From: Ruminococcus flavefaciens ATCC 19208
GTDB taxonomy: Bacteria > Bacillota > Clostridia > Oscillospirales > Ruminococcaceae
Assembly: GCF_000518765.1 (NCBI RefSeq)
Contig: NZ_JAEF01000007.1
Location: forward strand, 1-64,000
Direction of reading: 5' to 3'
Length of the DNA: 64,000 bases
The notes under the pieces were generated by a model. That model did no database searches, was not told the DNA's origin, and saw only the letters and a list, made by a program, of their open reading frames with translations. The translations under genes and the position numbers were made by a program. Each line of letters starts with the position of its first letter. Position 1 is the stretch's first letter. Shown here piece after piece: positions 1 to 7,722 of this stretch.

Positions 1-348
1 AGAGCCTTTGGTCGCTGTTCCCAGCTTTTAAAGAACAGCGAAATAATACGAAGGCGCACCGCAAGGGTGAATTCCGAAAACAATTCACTGGATTGTTTTC
101 GGAAGAGGGTGACTCCCCACGGGGTGGGGAGATGTCGCAGCGCGACAGAGGGGACGGACCCGATTAGGGGGTCCTGCAAGAGAGGGCGTCCCTTAACAGT
201 TTGATACGCTCTCTTGGGGACGTCGAGGACGCCGTCCCCTACATTTCGGGCGGATAATATCCGCCCCTACACGGAACGCCGAGGGCGGCGTTCCCTACAA
301 TGGGCTAACAGGTCAAATCAAAATTCAGCAAAGCTAAATTATGATTTA
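1..348 (+). repeat. Hairpin-cassette dispersed repeat, copy R1 (cut by window edge)
   Basis: Non-coding chain of hairpins, repeated almost identically at 45497-45844 and in part at 54948-55138. In order it holds CGCTGTTC/GAACAGCG, TTCCGAAAACAAT/ATTGTTTTCGGAA (72-104), CTCCCCAC/GTGGGGAG, TGTCGC/GCGACA, GGACCC/GGGTCC, and three reverse-oriented palindromes each ending in CCCTACA. By eye the 348 nt differ from copy R2 only in the 7-nt loop at 85-91, which is reverse-complemented. No convincing gene lies inside. The left end lies outside the window. Confidence 0.85.
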
Positions 349-425
349 TCTTATTTATATTATATCATATTTTACGGCTTATGTCTATAATTAAACTGTG
401 AAAAATGACTGAAAACTGAAATTCG

Positions 426-576
426 ATAGCACTGATTTAATGATAAACGATAAATAATTATCGTACGAAATACACAATGAGAAGCGTGAAATACAAGACG
501 ATTTATGTTTAATCATACAATAATTAATGATAAACGATAAAAAACTGTTGACAAACATAAATATCAGTGCTATTAT
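426..576 (+). promoter_or_regulatory. Promoter with repeated operator-like sequences for the DUF2975/HTH pair
   Basis: TTGACA (548-553), 17 nt, TATTAT (571-576) is a near-consensus promoter. An exact 18-nt direct repeat, TTAATGATAAACGATAAA, lies at 437-454 and 524-541; the second copy ends 6 nt before the -35. An 11-nt inverted repeat (ATAGCACTGAT, 426-436; ATCAGTGCTAT, 563-573) brackets the region and overlaps the -10. The layout fits autoregulation by the HTH protein encoded downstream, which is inference. I see nothing else in 349-643. Confidence 0.7.
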
Positions 577-643
577 TTAGTCACAGAAACGGAGTAACTC
601 TATGTTCTGATAATGAACAAATACTTTACAAGGAGCGATCAAT

Positions 644-1102
644 ATGAACAAAACGAAAGTAGAAGCCATGATAAAGAGAAGCAGTCTTATTGTAATGATA
701 ATAGCTGCTATTGAGACAGTTCTTTCGCTGCTAATGGCGGTAATGGAATACAAAAACTCTAAAAAAATGTCTCCTGAAGTCTTTAAGATGATGTTACCGA
801 ACAGTGTAAATATGCTTTTCAATGCGTCAACATTTATTATTGAGATGGTCGTATTCTACAGGATATTCCGAAGCGGCAGACCGTTTACAAATGGCAATAT
901 AACAGCAGTCAGAGTTATAGCCGCCCTGTCACTTATCGGCAGTATCGTTATTGCATTGATAAGGCACAGTGCAGGTATGCCGTTCATATCGGCATTATCC
1001 ACTTCGATCTTTTCAGTATTCGGAGCTGTAGTTTTTCTGTTCTTTGCCGAGATAATGCGCTACGGAAAGCTTCTTCAGATAGAGTCTGACGAGACTTTAT
1101 GA
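644..1102 (+). CDS. DUF2975-family four-helix membrane protein
   Basis: A 152-residue protein with about four hydrophobic segments (near residues 14-34, 58-75, 88-106 and 115-137) and short charged loops. This layout, together with a small Cro/C1-type regulator starting 11 nt downstream, matches the DUF2975/YozG pairs common in Firmicutes. No catalytic motif is visible and the function of the family is unknown. The start is set by AGGAG 9 nt upstream of the ATG. It is probably transcribed from the promoter at 548-576 as a two-gene operon. The family call rests on topology and context more than on a diagnostic motif. Confidence 0.75.
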   Translation: MNKTKVEAMIKRSSLIVMIIAAIETVLSLLMAVMEYKNSKKMSPEVFKMMLPNSVNMLFNASTFIIEMVVFYRIFRSGRPFTNGNITAVRVIAALSLIGSIVIALIRHSAGMPFISALSTSIFSVFGAVVFLFFAEIMRYGKLLQIESDETL

Positions 1103-1113
1103 GGTGAGCGCAT

Positions 1114-1326
1114 ATGTCGATAATCCTTAGACTTGACCGCGTAATGGCGGACAGAAAGATAAGCCTTAACGAACTCAGCGAGCGTGTTGGGGTAAGCAAT
1201 GTTAATTTGTCAAAGCTGAAAACAGGCAAGGTGAGTGCTATACGCTTCTCCACACTCAATGCCATATGCAAGGCACTGAAATGCCAGCCCGGAGATATAC
1301 TGGAATTCACTGACGACGAAGAATAA
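1114..1326 (+). CDS. YozG-like Cro/C1 helix-turn-helix regulator
   Basis: A 70-residue protein that is almost entirely one HTH_26/Xre DNA-binding domain: DRVMADRKISLNELSERVGV, then SNVNLSKLKTGKVSAIRFST and a final helix with LKCQPGDILEF, the usual end of this family. It starts 11 nt after the DUF2975 gene with GAGGTGAG as ribosome site. Such proteins usually control their own operon and partner membrane gene. The direct repeats at 437-454 and 524-541 are plausible binding sites, but this is inferred. The length is normal for the family. Confidence 0.9.
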   Translation: MSIILRLDRVMADRKISLNELSERVGVSNVNLSKLKTGKVSAIRFSTLNAICKALKCQPGDILEFTDDEE

Positions 1327-1396
1327 AAATTTTTTTAAACTCTCTGCACAATTACTCATTCCTTATGTGTGTTATATATGAAAGGAGGTCACAGCA

Positions 1397-1912
1397 ATGA
1401 ATAATGACAGTACTGCATTATACGCATTCAGAAAATACGGAAACACAGTTCTGCGCGCAGCCTTTGCGTTCAGCGGCAGCTATGCCGAGGCAGAGGATAT
1501 AGTTCAGGACGTTTTCCTTTCATTACATACAACACCCCGATCCTTTAATGACGATGAACATCTTAAAGCGTGGCTTCTCAGGGTAACGATAAACAAGTGC
1601 AAAAATCTAAGAAGAAGCTTCCGATTCAGCCGCACCTGTTCTATCGACGAAATAGAGCAGTCAGAGGCTATATATGAGATAAGCACCGAAGGGCGCGAGC
1701 TTCGCCGACAGATAGCGGAGCTTCCGCATAAGTATGCCGAGGTGATATTTCTTCACTATTATGAGGGATATTCCATAAAAGAAATAGCCGAGATAATTGA
1801 AAAGAATGAAAATACAGTAGGCTCACTGTTGAGAAGAGGACGGGAAAAATTAAGAGCTGAACTTGAAAAGGAGGATGAGCCATGCAGAGAGACGATTATA
1901 AAGACGCTCTGA
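1397..1912 (+). CDS. ECF (sigma-70 family) RNA polymerase sigma factor
   Basis: A 171-residue sigma factor with region 2 (YAEAEDIVQDVFLSLH then WLLRVTINKCKNLRR, about residues 25-75) and region 4 (LPHKYAEVIFLHYYEGYSIK, EIAEIIEKNENTVGSLLRRG, about residues 105-155). It directs RNA polymerase to a dedicated regulon, often its own operon. The ribosome site is AAAGGAGGTCAC. The last 31 nt overlap the next gene, which encodes a single-pass membrane protein of the kind that acts as anti-sigma factor, so the two are probably translationally coupled. The signal it senses is not evident. Confidence 0.93.
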   Translation: MNNDSTALYAFRKYGNTVLRAAFAFSGSYAEAEDIVQDVFLSLHTTPRSFNDDEHLKAWLLRVTINKCKNLRRSFRFSRTCSIDEIEQSEAIYEISTEGRELRRQIAELPHKYAEVIFLHYYEGYSIKEIAEIIEKNENTVGSLLRRGREKLRAELEKEDEPCRETIIKTL

Positions 1913-3657
1913 ATGAACTTCAGCTCAGCAGTAAATTCTGCGAAGAAATGGAGAAAAAGCTTGCGGAGAGCAAGCAGATAAATGAAGATGAGTACGAAGA
2001 TGTGGTAACTCACGTTGACGTAGTGAAGCCAAAAAGACATCGCGGACTTGCAGCAGCTGCGGCATTTGTTATATGTGCAGGCGCTGTGGGCGGCGGAGCT
2101 TATTATAGATACAATTCGACAAGCAACACTTTGCCTAAAGGCGAGCAGATGGTATACAATGATTATTACTGTCATTTTCCGTTTGCGACCCTTCCGATAC
2201 ATGATGCAGTATTTTACGTAAAAGACAGGGAGATCACTGCAACAGTAATTGCTTATGAAAGCATTGCCAAAAAGCTTCATAACTTTTTTGAGAATACCGA
2301 ATGGACTGAGGAAACTGCCAATGAAAAAGGTCTTACTATTTATAATACGGTCGGTATTTCATTTTCTGTCGAAAATTATAGCATAACAATAATATCTAAT
2401 GATACGGTAAAGGTATGCAAAGTAAGATATTTCGATGCAGACGGCAATGATATGGGGAATGATTGTGAATATACACCTCTGAATGGTTCTGTAAAGTATG
2501 AAAATTATGAATACGCCCTGCCCGAAGGGTCATACACAAGGCTTATTGCTCTCCTGCTTGAAAACAGAATGGATCAGTATACTGAATGTGGCATTATAAA
2601 TGCAAGCTTTAAGGACGCAGCTTATCATACTCCTAAAAGTGACGGAAATGTAAGTGAGCTTCAGGCATATTCTGTTTCAGAGCTTTTTGGAACTACACCA
2701 TGGAAAGAAGCGACGGACGAAATTGAAGAAGCTCCCGATGAAGATCCGATAACACTGGATGTGCAGAACGATAAGGCACGGTATAAACTCAGGCTTTATA
2801 AAGACAGTGTTTTATATATCAGCAAGATATCCCTTGACAGCGGTGAAGAGATCAAAAAAACTTACACGTGCGATGATTTAACGGTATATAACAGGCTAAG
2901 AAGTGTACTGAGCGATCTCGGAAACGGCAGATGGATAGATGTATGCCCTATAGATTTTAAATATGAAGATGCAGTTGTTTTCAGGAAAGAGAACGGTATT
3001 GAAAAAGCATATCTTGTGAATTTTGGAATGTATAACGAGCTTGCAGATTTGCTTGAAACATTTGAATGGTGCTTCTGGGGGGATATTTACATCCTTGAAA
3101 TGGGTGATGACGGATATTATACATATGGACTTGACGGAGAAAAGTTAGCAGAAAGCGATGATTCCTTTAAAATAGTCATCGGTGATCAGCTTATTTTAGT
3201 AAATGATAATAATAATGTAAATATAAAGTCATCTTACAGATACAGCATAAGTGTTAATGATTATAGTACGTTAAGGTCGTTTGTAAATAATATTACCGGA
3301 AGATCTATGGAGGGTGACGAGCTGGTTGACTGGTTTATCAATAATACGGTCAATAATGAAAATGGTATATATTATCAGGAGGCTGATGCAAATTATATTA
3401 AGAATTACAAACAGAAGATGGTAAATGATATATCAGAGATACGCAATAATCTGATGTCATTTGAATGGACAAAAACGATGGGTTCGGAATTTGATAACAA
3501 CGAAAACATTACCTATGGACCTTATTACGGCAGCGATATAAATATCTGCATAGATGCAAATGGAAATATGATGCTGAGTGTCGGTAACAGGCTGTATTTT
3601 TATCACACCGACGATGAACGTTTTACAGAGCTTTATGAGGGTATAAAAGCTCATTGA
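1882..3657 (+). CDS. Probable membrane anti-sigma factor with a large extracytoplasmic domain
   Basis: A 591-residue protein with a charged cytoplasmic N-terminus of about 55 residues (motif LSSKFCEEMEKKL), a basic stop (KPKRHR), one transmembrane helix at about 55-72 (Ala/Gly/Val-rich) and roughly 515 extracytoplasmic residues rich in Asp, Glu, Asn and Tyr. The topology and the start inside the ECF sigma gene make an anti-sigma role likely. The usual HxxxCxxC zinc motif is absent from the N-terminus. The large outer domain has no motif I recognise and may sense envelope conditions. The start is set by AAAAGGAGG 6-7 nt upstream. The anti-sigma role is inferred from context. Confidence 0.7.
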   Translation: MQRDDYKDALNELQLSSKFCEEMEKKLAESKQINEDEYEDVVTHVDVVKPKRHRGLAAAAAFVICAGAVGGGAYYRYNSTSNTLPKGEQMVYNDYYCHFPFATLPIHDAVFYVKDREITATVIAYESIAKKLHNFFENTEWTEETANEKGLTIYNTVGISFSVENYSITIISNDTVKVCKVRYFDADGNDMGNDCEYTPLNGSVKYENYEYALPEGSYTRLIALLLENRMDQYTECGIINASFKDAAYHTPKSDGNVSELQAYSVSELFGTTPWKEATDEIEEAPDEDPITLDVQNDKARYKLRLYKDSVLYISKISLDSGEEIKKTYTCDDLTVYNRLRSVLSDLGNGRWIDVCPIDFKYEDAVVFRKENGIEKAYLVNFGMYNELADLLETFEWCFWGDIYILEMGDDGYYTYGLDGEKLAESDDSFKIVIGDQLILVNDNNNVNIKSSYRYSISVNDYSTLRSFVNNITGRSMEGDELVDWFINNTVNNENGIYYQEADANYIKNYKQKMVNDISEIRNNLMSFEWTKTMGSEFDNNENITYGPYYGSDINICIDANGNMMLSVGNRLYFYHTDDERFTELYEGIKAH

Positions 3658-3700
3658 TAAGATATATTCCCGCATTCGGATACATGATGTGGAGGATTTT

Positions 3701-3750
3701 GCCGGCGCATTTCTGCCTATTCGGTCAAGGCAGAGATGCGCCGGCGGTTT
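3701..3750 (+). terminator. Rho-independent terminator after the sigma/anti-sigma operon
   Basis: GCCGGCGCATTTCTGCCT (3701-3718) pairs with 3728-3745 over 18 bp with one G-U pair, followed by GGTTTTATT. The -35 of the next promoter (3753) begins within the T-rich tail, so the two transcription units are tightly packed. Confidence 0.85.
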
Positions 3751-3752
3751 TA

Positions 3753-3781
3753 TTGACAAAAGCTGTTATGAGATGTATAAT
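3753..3781 (+). promoter_or_regulatory. Promoter of the lipase gene
   Basis: TTGACA (3753-3758), 17-nt spacer, TATAAT (3776-3781): a full consensus sigma-A promoter 54 nt before the lipase start. Confidence 0.85.
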
Positions 3782-3834
3782 CTTAGTGTGATGCGATAAT
3801 GTATCGGATATGTATTTTAATGTGAGGGAATTAT

Positions 3835-5157
3835 ATGGAATTACTGTCTCTTTTAATAAAAACAGTGCTTGGCTTTTGTGCAGTTAATATATACTTGATC
3901 TCTTTGATGTATATGCATGGTCCTATGAAAGTGCTGACGGTAGTAGTTGGTATATTATTTGTATTTGTCCTTTGCGCAGTTCCGTGCAGATCCCGTGAGA
4001 GCGGCAGGCTGGGACGTATGTACCGCGGCAGCCACCTTATGAAGATATTCCTTGCAGATGCGACAGCTGAGATAGCAGGCTGTATTTATTTCGCAGTGAG
4101 CGGAAAATGGGGGCTGACAGCTACGGTAAACACTGTCATAGCATTTTTACTGCTTGCACTGATGTTTCTGGTATCAGCTGTGAGGATATACACAAGCTCT
4201 GTACAGATAGGTATAAAATGGAGAGTATTGGGCGTGATATTCGCATTTATCCCCGTAATAAACGTTATTATCCTATTTAAGATGATAAAGCTTACAGATG
4301 ATGAGTACAGGATCGAATGTGACAGGCTTGCCCTTGACCGCTCGCGCGAGCAGGAAAGAGTATGCGCAACAAAATATCCGATACTCATGGTACACGGAGT
4401 ATTTTTCCGCGATGTAAGGGCTTTCAATTACTGGGGAAGGATACCGAAGGCACTTGAAAAGAACGGTGCAAAGATATATTATGGCTGTCAGCAGTCAGCG
4501 GACTCTGTAGCAGGCTGTGCCGCAGAGCTGAAAGCTAAGATAGACGAGATAGTTGAAAAGGAGAAGTGCGGCAAGGTCAATATAATAGCCCATTCAAAAG
4601 GCGGACTTGATTCGAGATATGCTATCTCCATGCTGGGAGCAGGTGATAAGGTGGCAAGTCTTACTACTATAAATACTCCCCACAGAGGCTGTCAGTTCGC
4701 GGAATATCTTCTGACGAAGGTGTCCGAGGGCTTTAAAAACGGGCTTGCCGATAAGTATAACACTGCACTCAAAAAGTTAGGCGATAGTGCTCCTGACTTT
4801 ATTGCGGCAGTTACTGATCTTACTGCGTCTGCCTGCGAGGAGATGAACAAGCTGTGCGAAGATGTTCAGGGCGTGTATTACCAGAGTGTGGGCTCACGGT
4901 CGGTATCGGCTATGGGCGGACGTTTCCCGTTGAATCTGTCTTATCATCTGGTGAAGTATTTCGACGGACCAAATGACGGACTTGTTTCTGTAGAGTCTAT
5001 GAAGTGGGGCGAGAAATTCATTTTTGCCGAACCAAGCGGAAAAAGGGGCATAACCCACGGCGATATCATAGACCTTAACCGCGAGAATATAAAGGATTTT
5101 GATGTAAGGGAGTTTTATGTTAAGTTGGTAAGTGACCTGAAAGCAAAAGGGTTCTGA
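3835..5157 (+). CDS. Membrane-anchored alpha/beta-hydrolase (triacylglycerol-lipase-like)
   Basis: A 440-residue protein. About 150 N-terminal residues carry four to five hydrophobic segments; the rest is an alpha/beta-hydrolase. The lipase domain starts at KYPILMVHGVFFRD, which includes the HG of the oxyanion region. The nucleophile Ser lies in IIAHSKGGLDSR (AxSxG, as in Bacillus-type lipases), followed by TTINTPHRG. Candidate acid and base residues are the Asp of GPNDGLVS and the His of GITHGDI. It probably hydrolyses ester bonds of lipids at the membrane; the substrate is unknown. Fusion of an integral membrane domain to such a lipase is less common than the secreted form. It appears monocistronic. 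Confidence 0.82.
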   Translation: MELLSLLIKTVLGFCAVNIYLISLMYMHGPMKVLTVVVGILFVFVLCAVPCRSRESGRLGRMYRGSHLMKIFLADATAEIAGCIYFAVSGKWGLTATVNTVIAFLLLALMFLVSAVRIYTSSVQIGIKWRVLGVIFAFIPVINVIILFKMIKLTDDEYRIECDRLALDRSREQERVCATKYPILMVHGVFFRDVRAFNYWGRIPKALEKNGAKIYYGCQQSADSVAGCAAELKAKIDEIVEKEKCGKVNIIAHSKGGLDSRYAISMLGAGDKVASLTTINTPHRGCQFAEYLLTKVSEGFKNGLADKYNTALKKLGDSAPDFIAAVTDLTASACEEMNKLCEDVQGVYYQSVGSRSVSAMGGRFPLNLSYHLVKYFDGPNDGLVSVESMKWGEKFIFAEPSGKRGITHGDIIDLNRENIKDFDVREFYVKLVSDLKAKGF

Positions 5158-5182
5158 GCCGAGTCGTTAGCCATTAGCCCAT

Positions 5183-5207
5183 TGTAGGGGCGGATATTAT
5201 CCGCCCG
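5183..5207 (+). repeat. Single TGTAGGG-palindrome-CCCG intergenic unit
   Basis: TGTAGGGGCGGAT followed by ATTATCCGCCCG. It is one member of the dispersed palindrome family seen as an array at 25400-25595 and inside the R1 and R2 repeats. Confidence 0.8.
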
Positions 5208-5246
5208 ATAATAAAGCGGCAAAGCCGTTAAATTATGATTTATGTT

Positions 5247-5278
5247 AAAAACAAGCCCCGAGGCATAGCCTCGGGGCT
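5247..5278 (-). terminator. Terminator of metG
   Basis: The perfect 11-bp stem AGCCCCGAGGC (5254-5264) / GCCTCGGGGCT (5268-5278) has a 3-nt loop. On the minus strand it is followed by TTGTTTTTAAC, so it ends the metG transcript. Confidence 0.88.
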
Positions 5279-5294
5279 GAACTTTTATATGAGT

Positions 5295-7286
5295 TTATCT
5301 TATCTTTGAACCAACAGGGATACTGTCGTCAACGAAGATGACCTTAACGCCGTCAGGAGTATCAGCAGCACAGATCATGCCGTTGCTGTCAACTCCTCTG
5401 AGCTTTACAGGCTTGAGGTTCGCAATGAGCTGGAGCTTCTTGCCGATAAGGTCTTCAGGAGTGTAATACTGAGCGATACCAGATACTACCTGTCTGCCGC
5501 CCATGCCGTCATCGAGCTGCAAGCAAAGGAGCTTGTCCGACTTCTTTACCTTCTCACAGGCAACTACCTTTGCTACTCTTATCTCTACCTTAGCGAAATC
5601 ATCTATAGTGATCTCGGGCTTGAGCTCTATTTTCTCAGGCTCGGCAGCATCTTCGCCCTTTTCCGCAGCGGAAAGCTTAGCCTTTGCTGCTTCCATATTC
5701 TTTGTGAGTATAGCGTTGAGTTCTTCGATTTCCTTGTCAACATCTATTCTCGGGAAGAGTATCTCTCCCTTGTGAACAGTTACGTTTGCGGGAAGTACGC
5801 CTACCTTATCAAGATTGTCGTACTCAACATCAGCAGCTGTTGCGCCTATCTGCTCCCATACCTTTGGCATAACAGTAGGCATGAAAGGTGCAAGGAGTGC
5901 AGAGGTGATACGGATAGCTTCAAGGAGATTATAGAGAACTGCTGCAAGACGAGCTTTCTTTGCCTCGTCCTTGCCCAGTTTCCACGGCTCAGTCTCATCA
6001 ATGTACTTGTTAGCGCGTGAAACTACCTCAAATATAGATTCGAGTGCCTGTTTTATCTTGGTTTCGTCAACAAATCCGTCAACTACTGAACACAGACCTG
6101 TAACCGCAGACTTGAATTCGTCATCAATAGGCTCAGCCTCGCGCTCTGTGGGGAGAGTGCCGCCGAAATACTTGTCAGCCATAGCTACAGTACGTGAAAC
6201 GAGGTTTCCGAAGCCGTTTGCAAGGTCTGAGTTTATACGGTTTATCATTATCTCGTTGGAGAAAAGGCTGTCTGCACCCAGAGCCATTTCGCGGAGGATA
6301 TGATATCTTATGGAATCCTGCCCGTATCTTTCGCCGAGCACGAACGGGTCAACAACATTGCCGAGAGATTTGGACATTTTCTCGCTTTCGCCGTTTTTGC
6401 CTGCCATTGTTATCCAGCCGTGTACAGCAAGGTGCTTAGGAAGGGGCAGATCAAGTGCCATGAGCATTGCAGGCCAGATGATAGCGTGGAAACGCATGAT
6501 GTCCTTTGCTACCATGTGAACATCGGCAGGCCAGTACTTCTCATAGTCGCTGTGAGCGGAGTTCTCATAGCCGAGGGCAGTGATATAGTTTGAAAGCGCG
6601 TCGATCCAAACGTATACAACGTGCTTCTCGTCAAAGCTTACGGGAACGCCCCATGTGAATGAAGTTCTTGAAACGCAGAGATCCTCAAGACCGGGCTTGA
6701 TGAAGTTGTTTACCAGCTCAACAGCTCTTGTCTTCGGACGGAGATAATCTGTCTCAAGGAGAAGCTTCTCTATACGCTCTGCAAAGGGAGACATCTTGAA
6801 GAAGTAAGCCTCCTCCTTTGCGAACTTAACAGGTCTGTGACATTCAGGGCAGCAGCCGTGTTCGTCAAGCTGTGACTCTGTCCAGAAGCTCTCGCAGGGA
6901 GTACAGTACTTGCCCGAGTATTCGCCCTTGTAGATATAGCCCTTGTCGTAGAGAGCCTTGAATATCTTCTGAACGGCTTCAACGTGGTAATCATCTGTAG
7001 TACGGATATATCTGTCGTAGGAAATGTTCATGTATTTCCAGAGGTTCTTGAATTTATCAACTATAACGTCAACGTATTCCTTGGGAGTTACGCCTTTTTC
7101 GGCAGCCTTCTGCTCTATTTTAAGACCGTGTTCATCTGTACCTGTGAGGAACATTACGTCATAGCCCTGCATTCGCTTGTAACGGGCAATAGAATCGCAG
7201 GCAACTGTTGTATAGCAGTGACCTATGTGAGGATCGCCCGACGGATAATAAATCGGTGTGGTAATGTAAAAGGGTTTCTTTGACAT
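5295..7286 (-). CDS. metG: Methionyl-tRNA synthetase
   Basis: A 663-residue class I synthetase that charges tRNA-Met with methionine in the cytoplasm. The HIGH box appears as DPHIGHCYTT near residue 20 and the KMSKS loop as EKMSKSLGN near residue 300. A zinc knuckle carries CTPC and CCPEC (about 127-147). A C-terminal EMAP/Trbp-type tRNA-binding domain begins at about residue 560 (FAKVEIRVAKVV, ending NGMICAAD). The length and domain order are those of the dimeric bacterial form. The start is supported by GGAGCG 6 nt upstream. A stem-loop followed by a T run lies just before the ribosome site and may affect expression. Confidence 0.98.
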   Translation of the reverse strand: MSKKPFYITTPIYYPSGDPHIGHCYTTVACDSIARYKRMQGYDVMFLTGTDEHGLKIEQKAAEKGVTPKEYVDVIVDKFKNLWKYMNISYDRYIRTTDDYHVEAVQKIFKALYDKGYIYKGEYSGKYCTPCESFWTESQLDEHGCCPECHRPVKFAKEEAYFFKMSPFAERIEKLLLETDYLRPKTRAVELVNNFIKPGLEDLCVSRTSFTWGVPVSFDEKHVVYVWIDALSNYITALGYENSAHSDYEKYWPADVHMVAKDIMRFHAIIWPAMLMALDLPLPKHLAVHGWITMAGKNGESEKMSKSLGNVVDPFVLGERYGQDSIRYHILREMALGADSLFSNEIMINRINSDLANGFGNLVSRTVAMADKYFGGTLPTEREAEPIDDEFKSAVTGLCSVVDGFVDETKIKQALESIFEVVSRANKYIDETEPWKLGKDEAKKARLAAVLYNLLEAIRITSALLAPFMPTVMPKVWEQIGATAADVEYDNLDKVGVLPANVTVHKGEILFPRIDVDKEIEELNAILTKNMEAAKAKLSAAEKGEDAAEPEKIELKPEITIDDFAKVEIRVAKVVACEKVKKSDKLLCLQLDDGMGGRQVVSGIAQYYTPEDLIGKKLQLIANLKPVKLRGVDSNGMICAADTPDGVKVIFVDDSIPVGSKIR

Positions 7287-7308
7287 AAAAATCGCTCCAA
7301 TCTGAGTG

Positions 7309-7340
7309 TAAAAAATTCCGTTTCCGAATGAAAGAAACGG
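7309..7340 (-). promoter_or_regulatory. Terminator-like hairpin in the metG leader
   Basis: On the minus strand, CCGTTTC (7340-7334) pairs with GAAACGG (7324-7318) and is followed by AATTTTTTAC, 23 nt before the metG start. It looks like an intrinsic terminator or attenuator. No T-box (no AGGGTGGNACCGCG-like motif) or S-box element was found upstream, so the regulator is unknown. Confidence 0.5.
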
Positions 7341-7350
7341 TCAGCTTTGT

Positions 7351-7582
7351 ATTATACCATATAAGCGCAGCGCATATGGTATAATTGCCCGATTGCGGGG
7401 AGCAAATCTTCTGATTTGCGTATCTGCAAGGGCATTTAGATCAAATATAATAAATGTACAACATTTATTATACCATATAAGCGCAGCGCATATGGTATAA
7501 TTGCCCGATTGCAGGGAGCAAATCTTCTGATTTGCGTATCTGCAAGGGCATTTAGATCAAATATAATAAATGTACAACATTT
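7351..7582. repeat. Two tandem 116-nt copies of a triple-hairpin unit
   Basis: Two direct copies (7351-7466 and 7467-7582) differ at one visible position (GCGGGG/GCAGGG), and a third begins at 7583. Each unit has three perfect hairpins: ATTATACCATAT/ATATGGTATAAT, GCAAATC/GATTTGC and ATAATAAATGT/ACATTTATTAT. No protein is encoded. It sits in the divergent region between metG and a dockerin gene. Each unit carries GGTATAAT on both strands, so promoter activity is possible. Confidence 0.85.
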
Positions 7583-7653
7583 ATTATATCATACATTTTG
7601 TACTTTGTCACGTTTTTTTATTATTAATTGCAAAAAAAGTTGTCCTGTGACTG

Positions 7654-7682
7654 TTGACATCAGCCATTATAAGCGTTATAAT
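7654..7682 (+). promoter_or_regulatory. Promoter of the N-terminal-dockerin gene
   Basis: TTGACA (7654-7659), 17 nt, TATAAT (7677-7682), 40 nt before the start codon. Confidence 0.85.
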
Positions 7683-7722
7683 AGCAATATAGGGCTTTTT
7701 TATATCATAAGGAGGGGTTATT

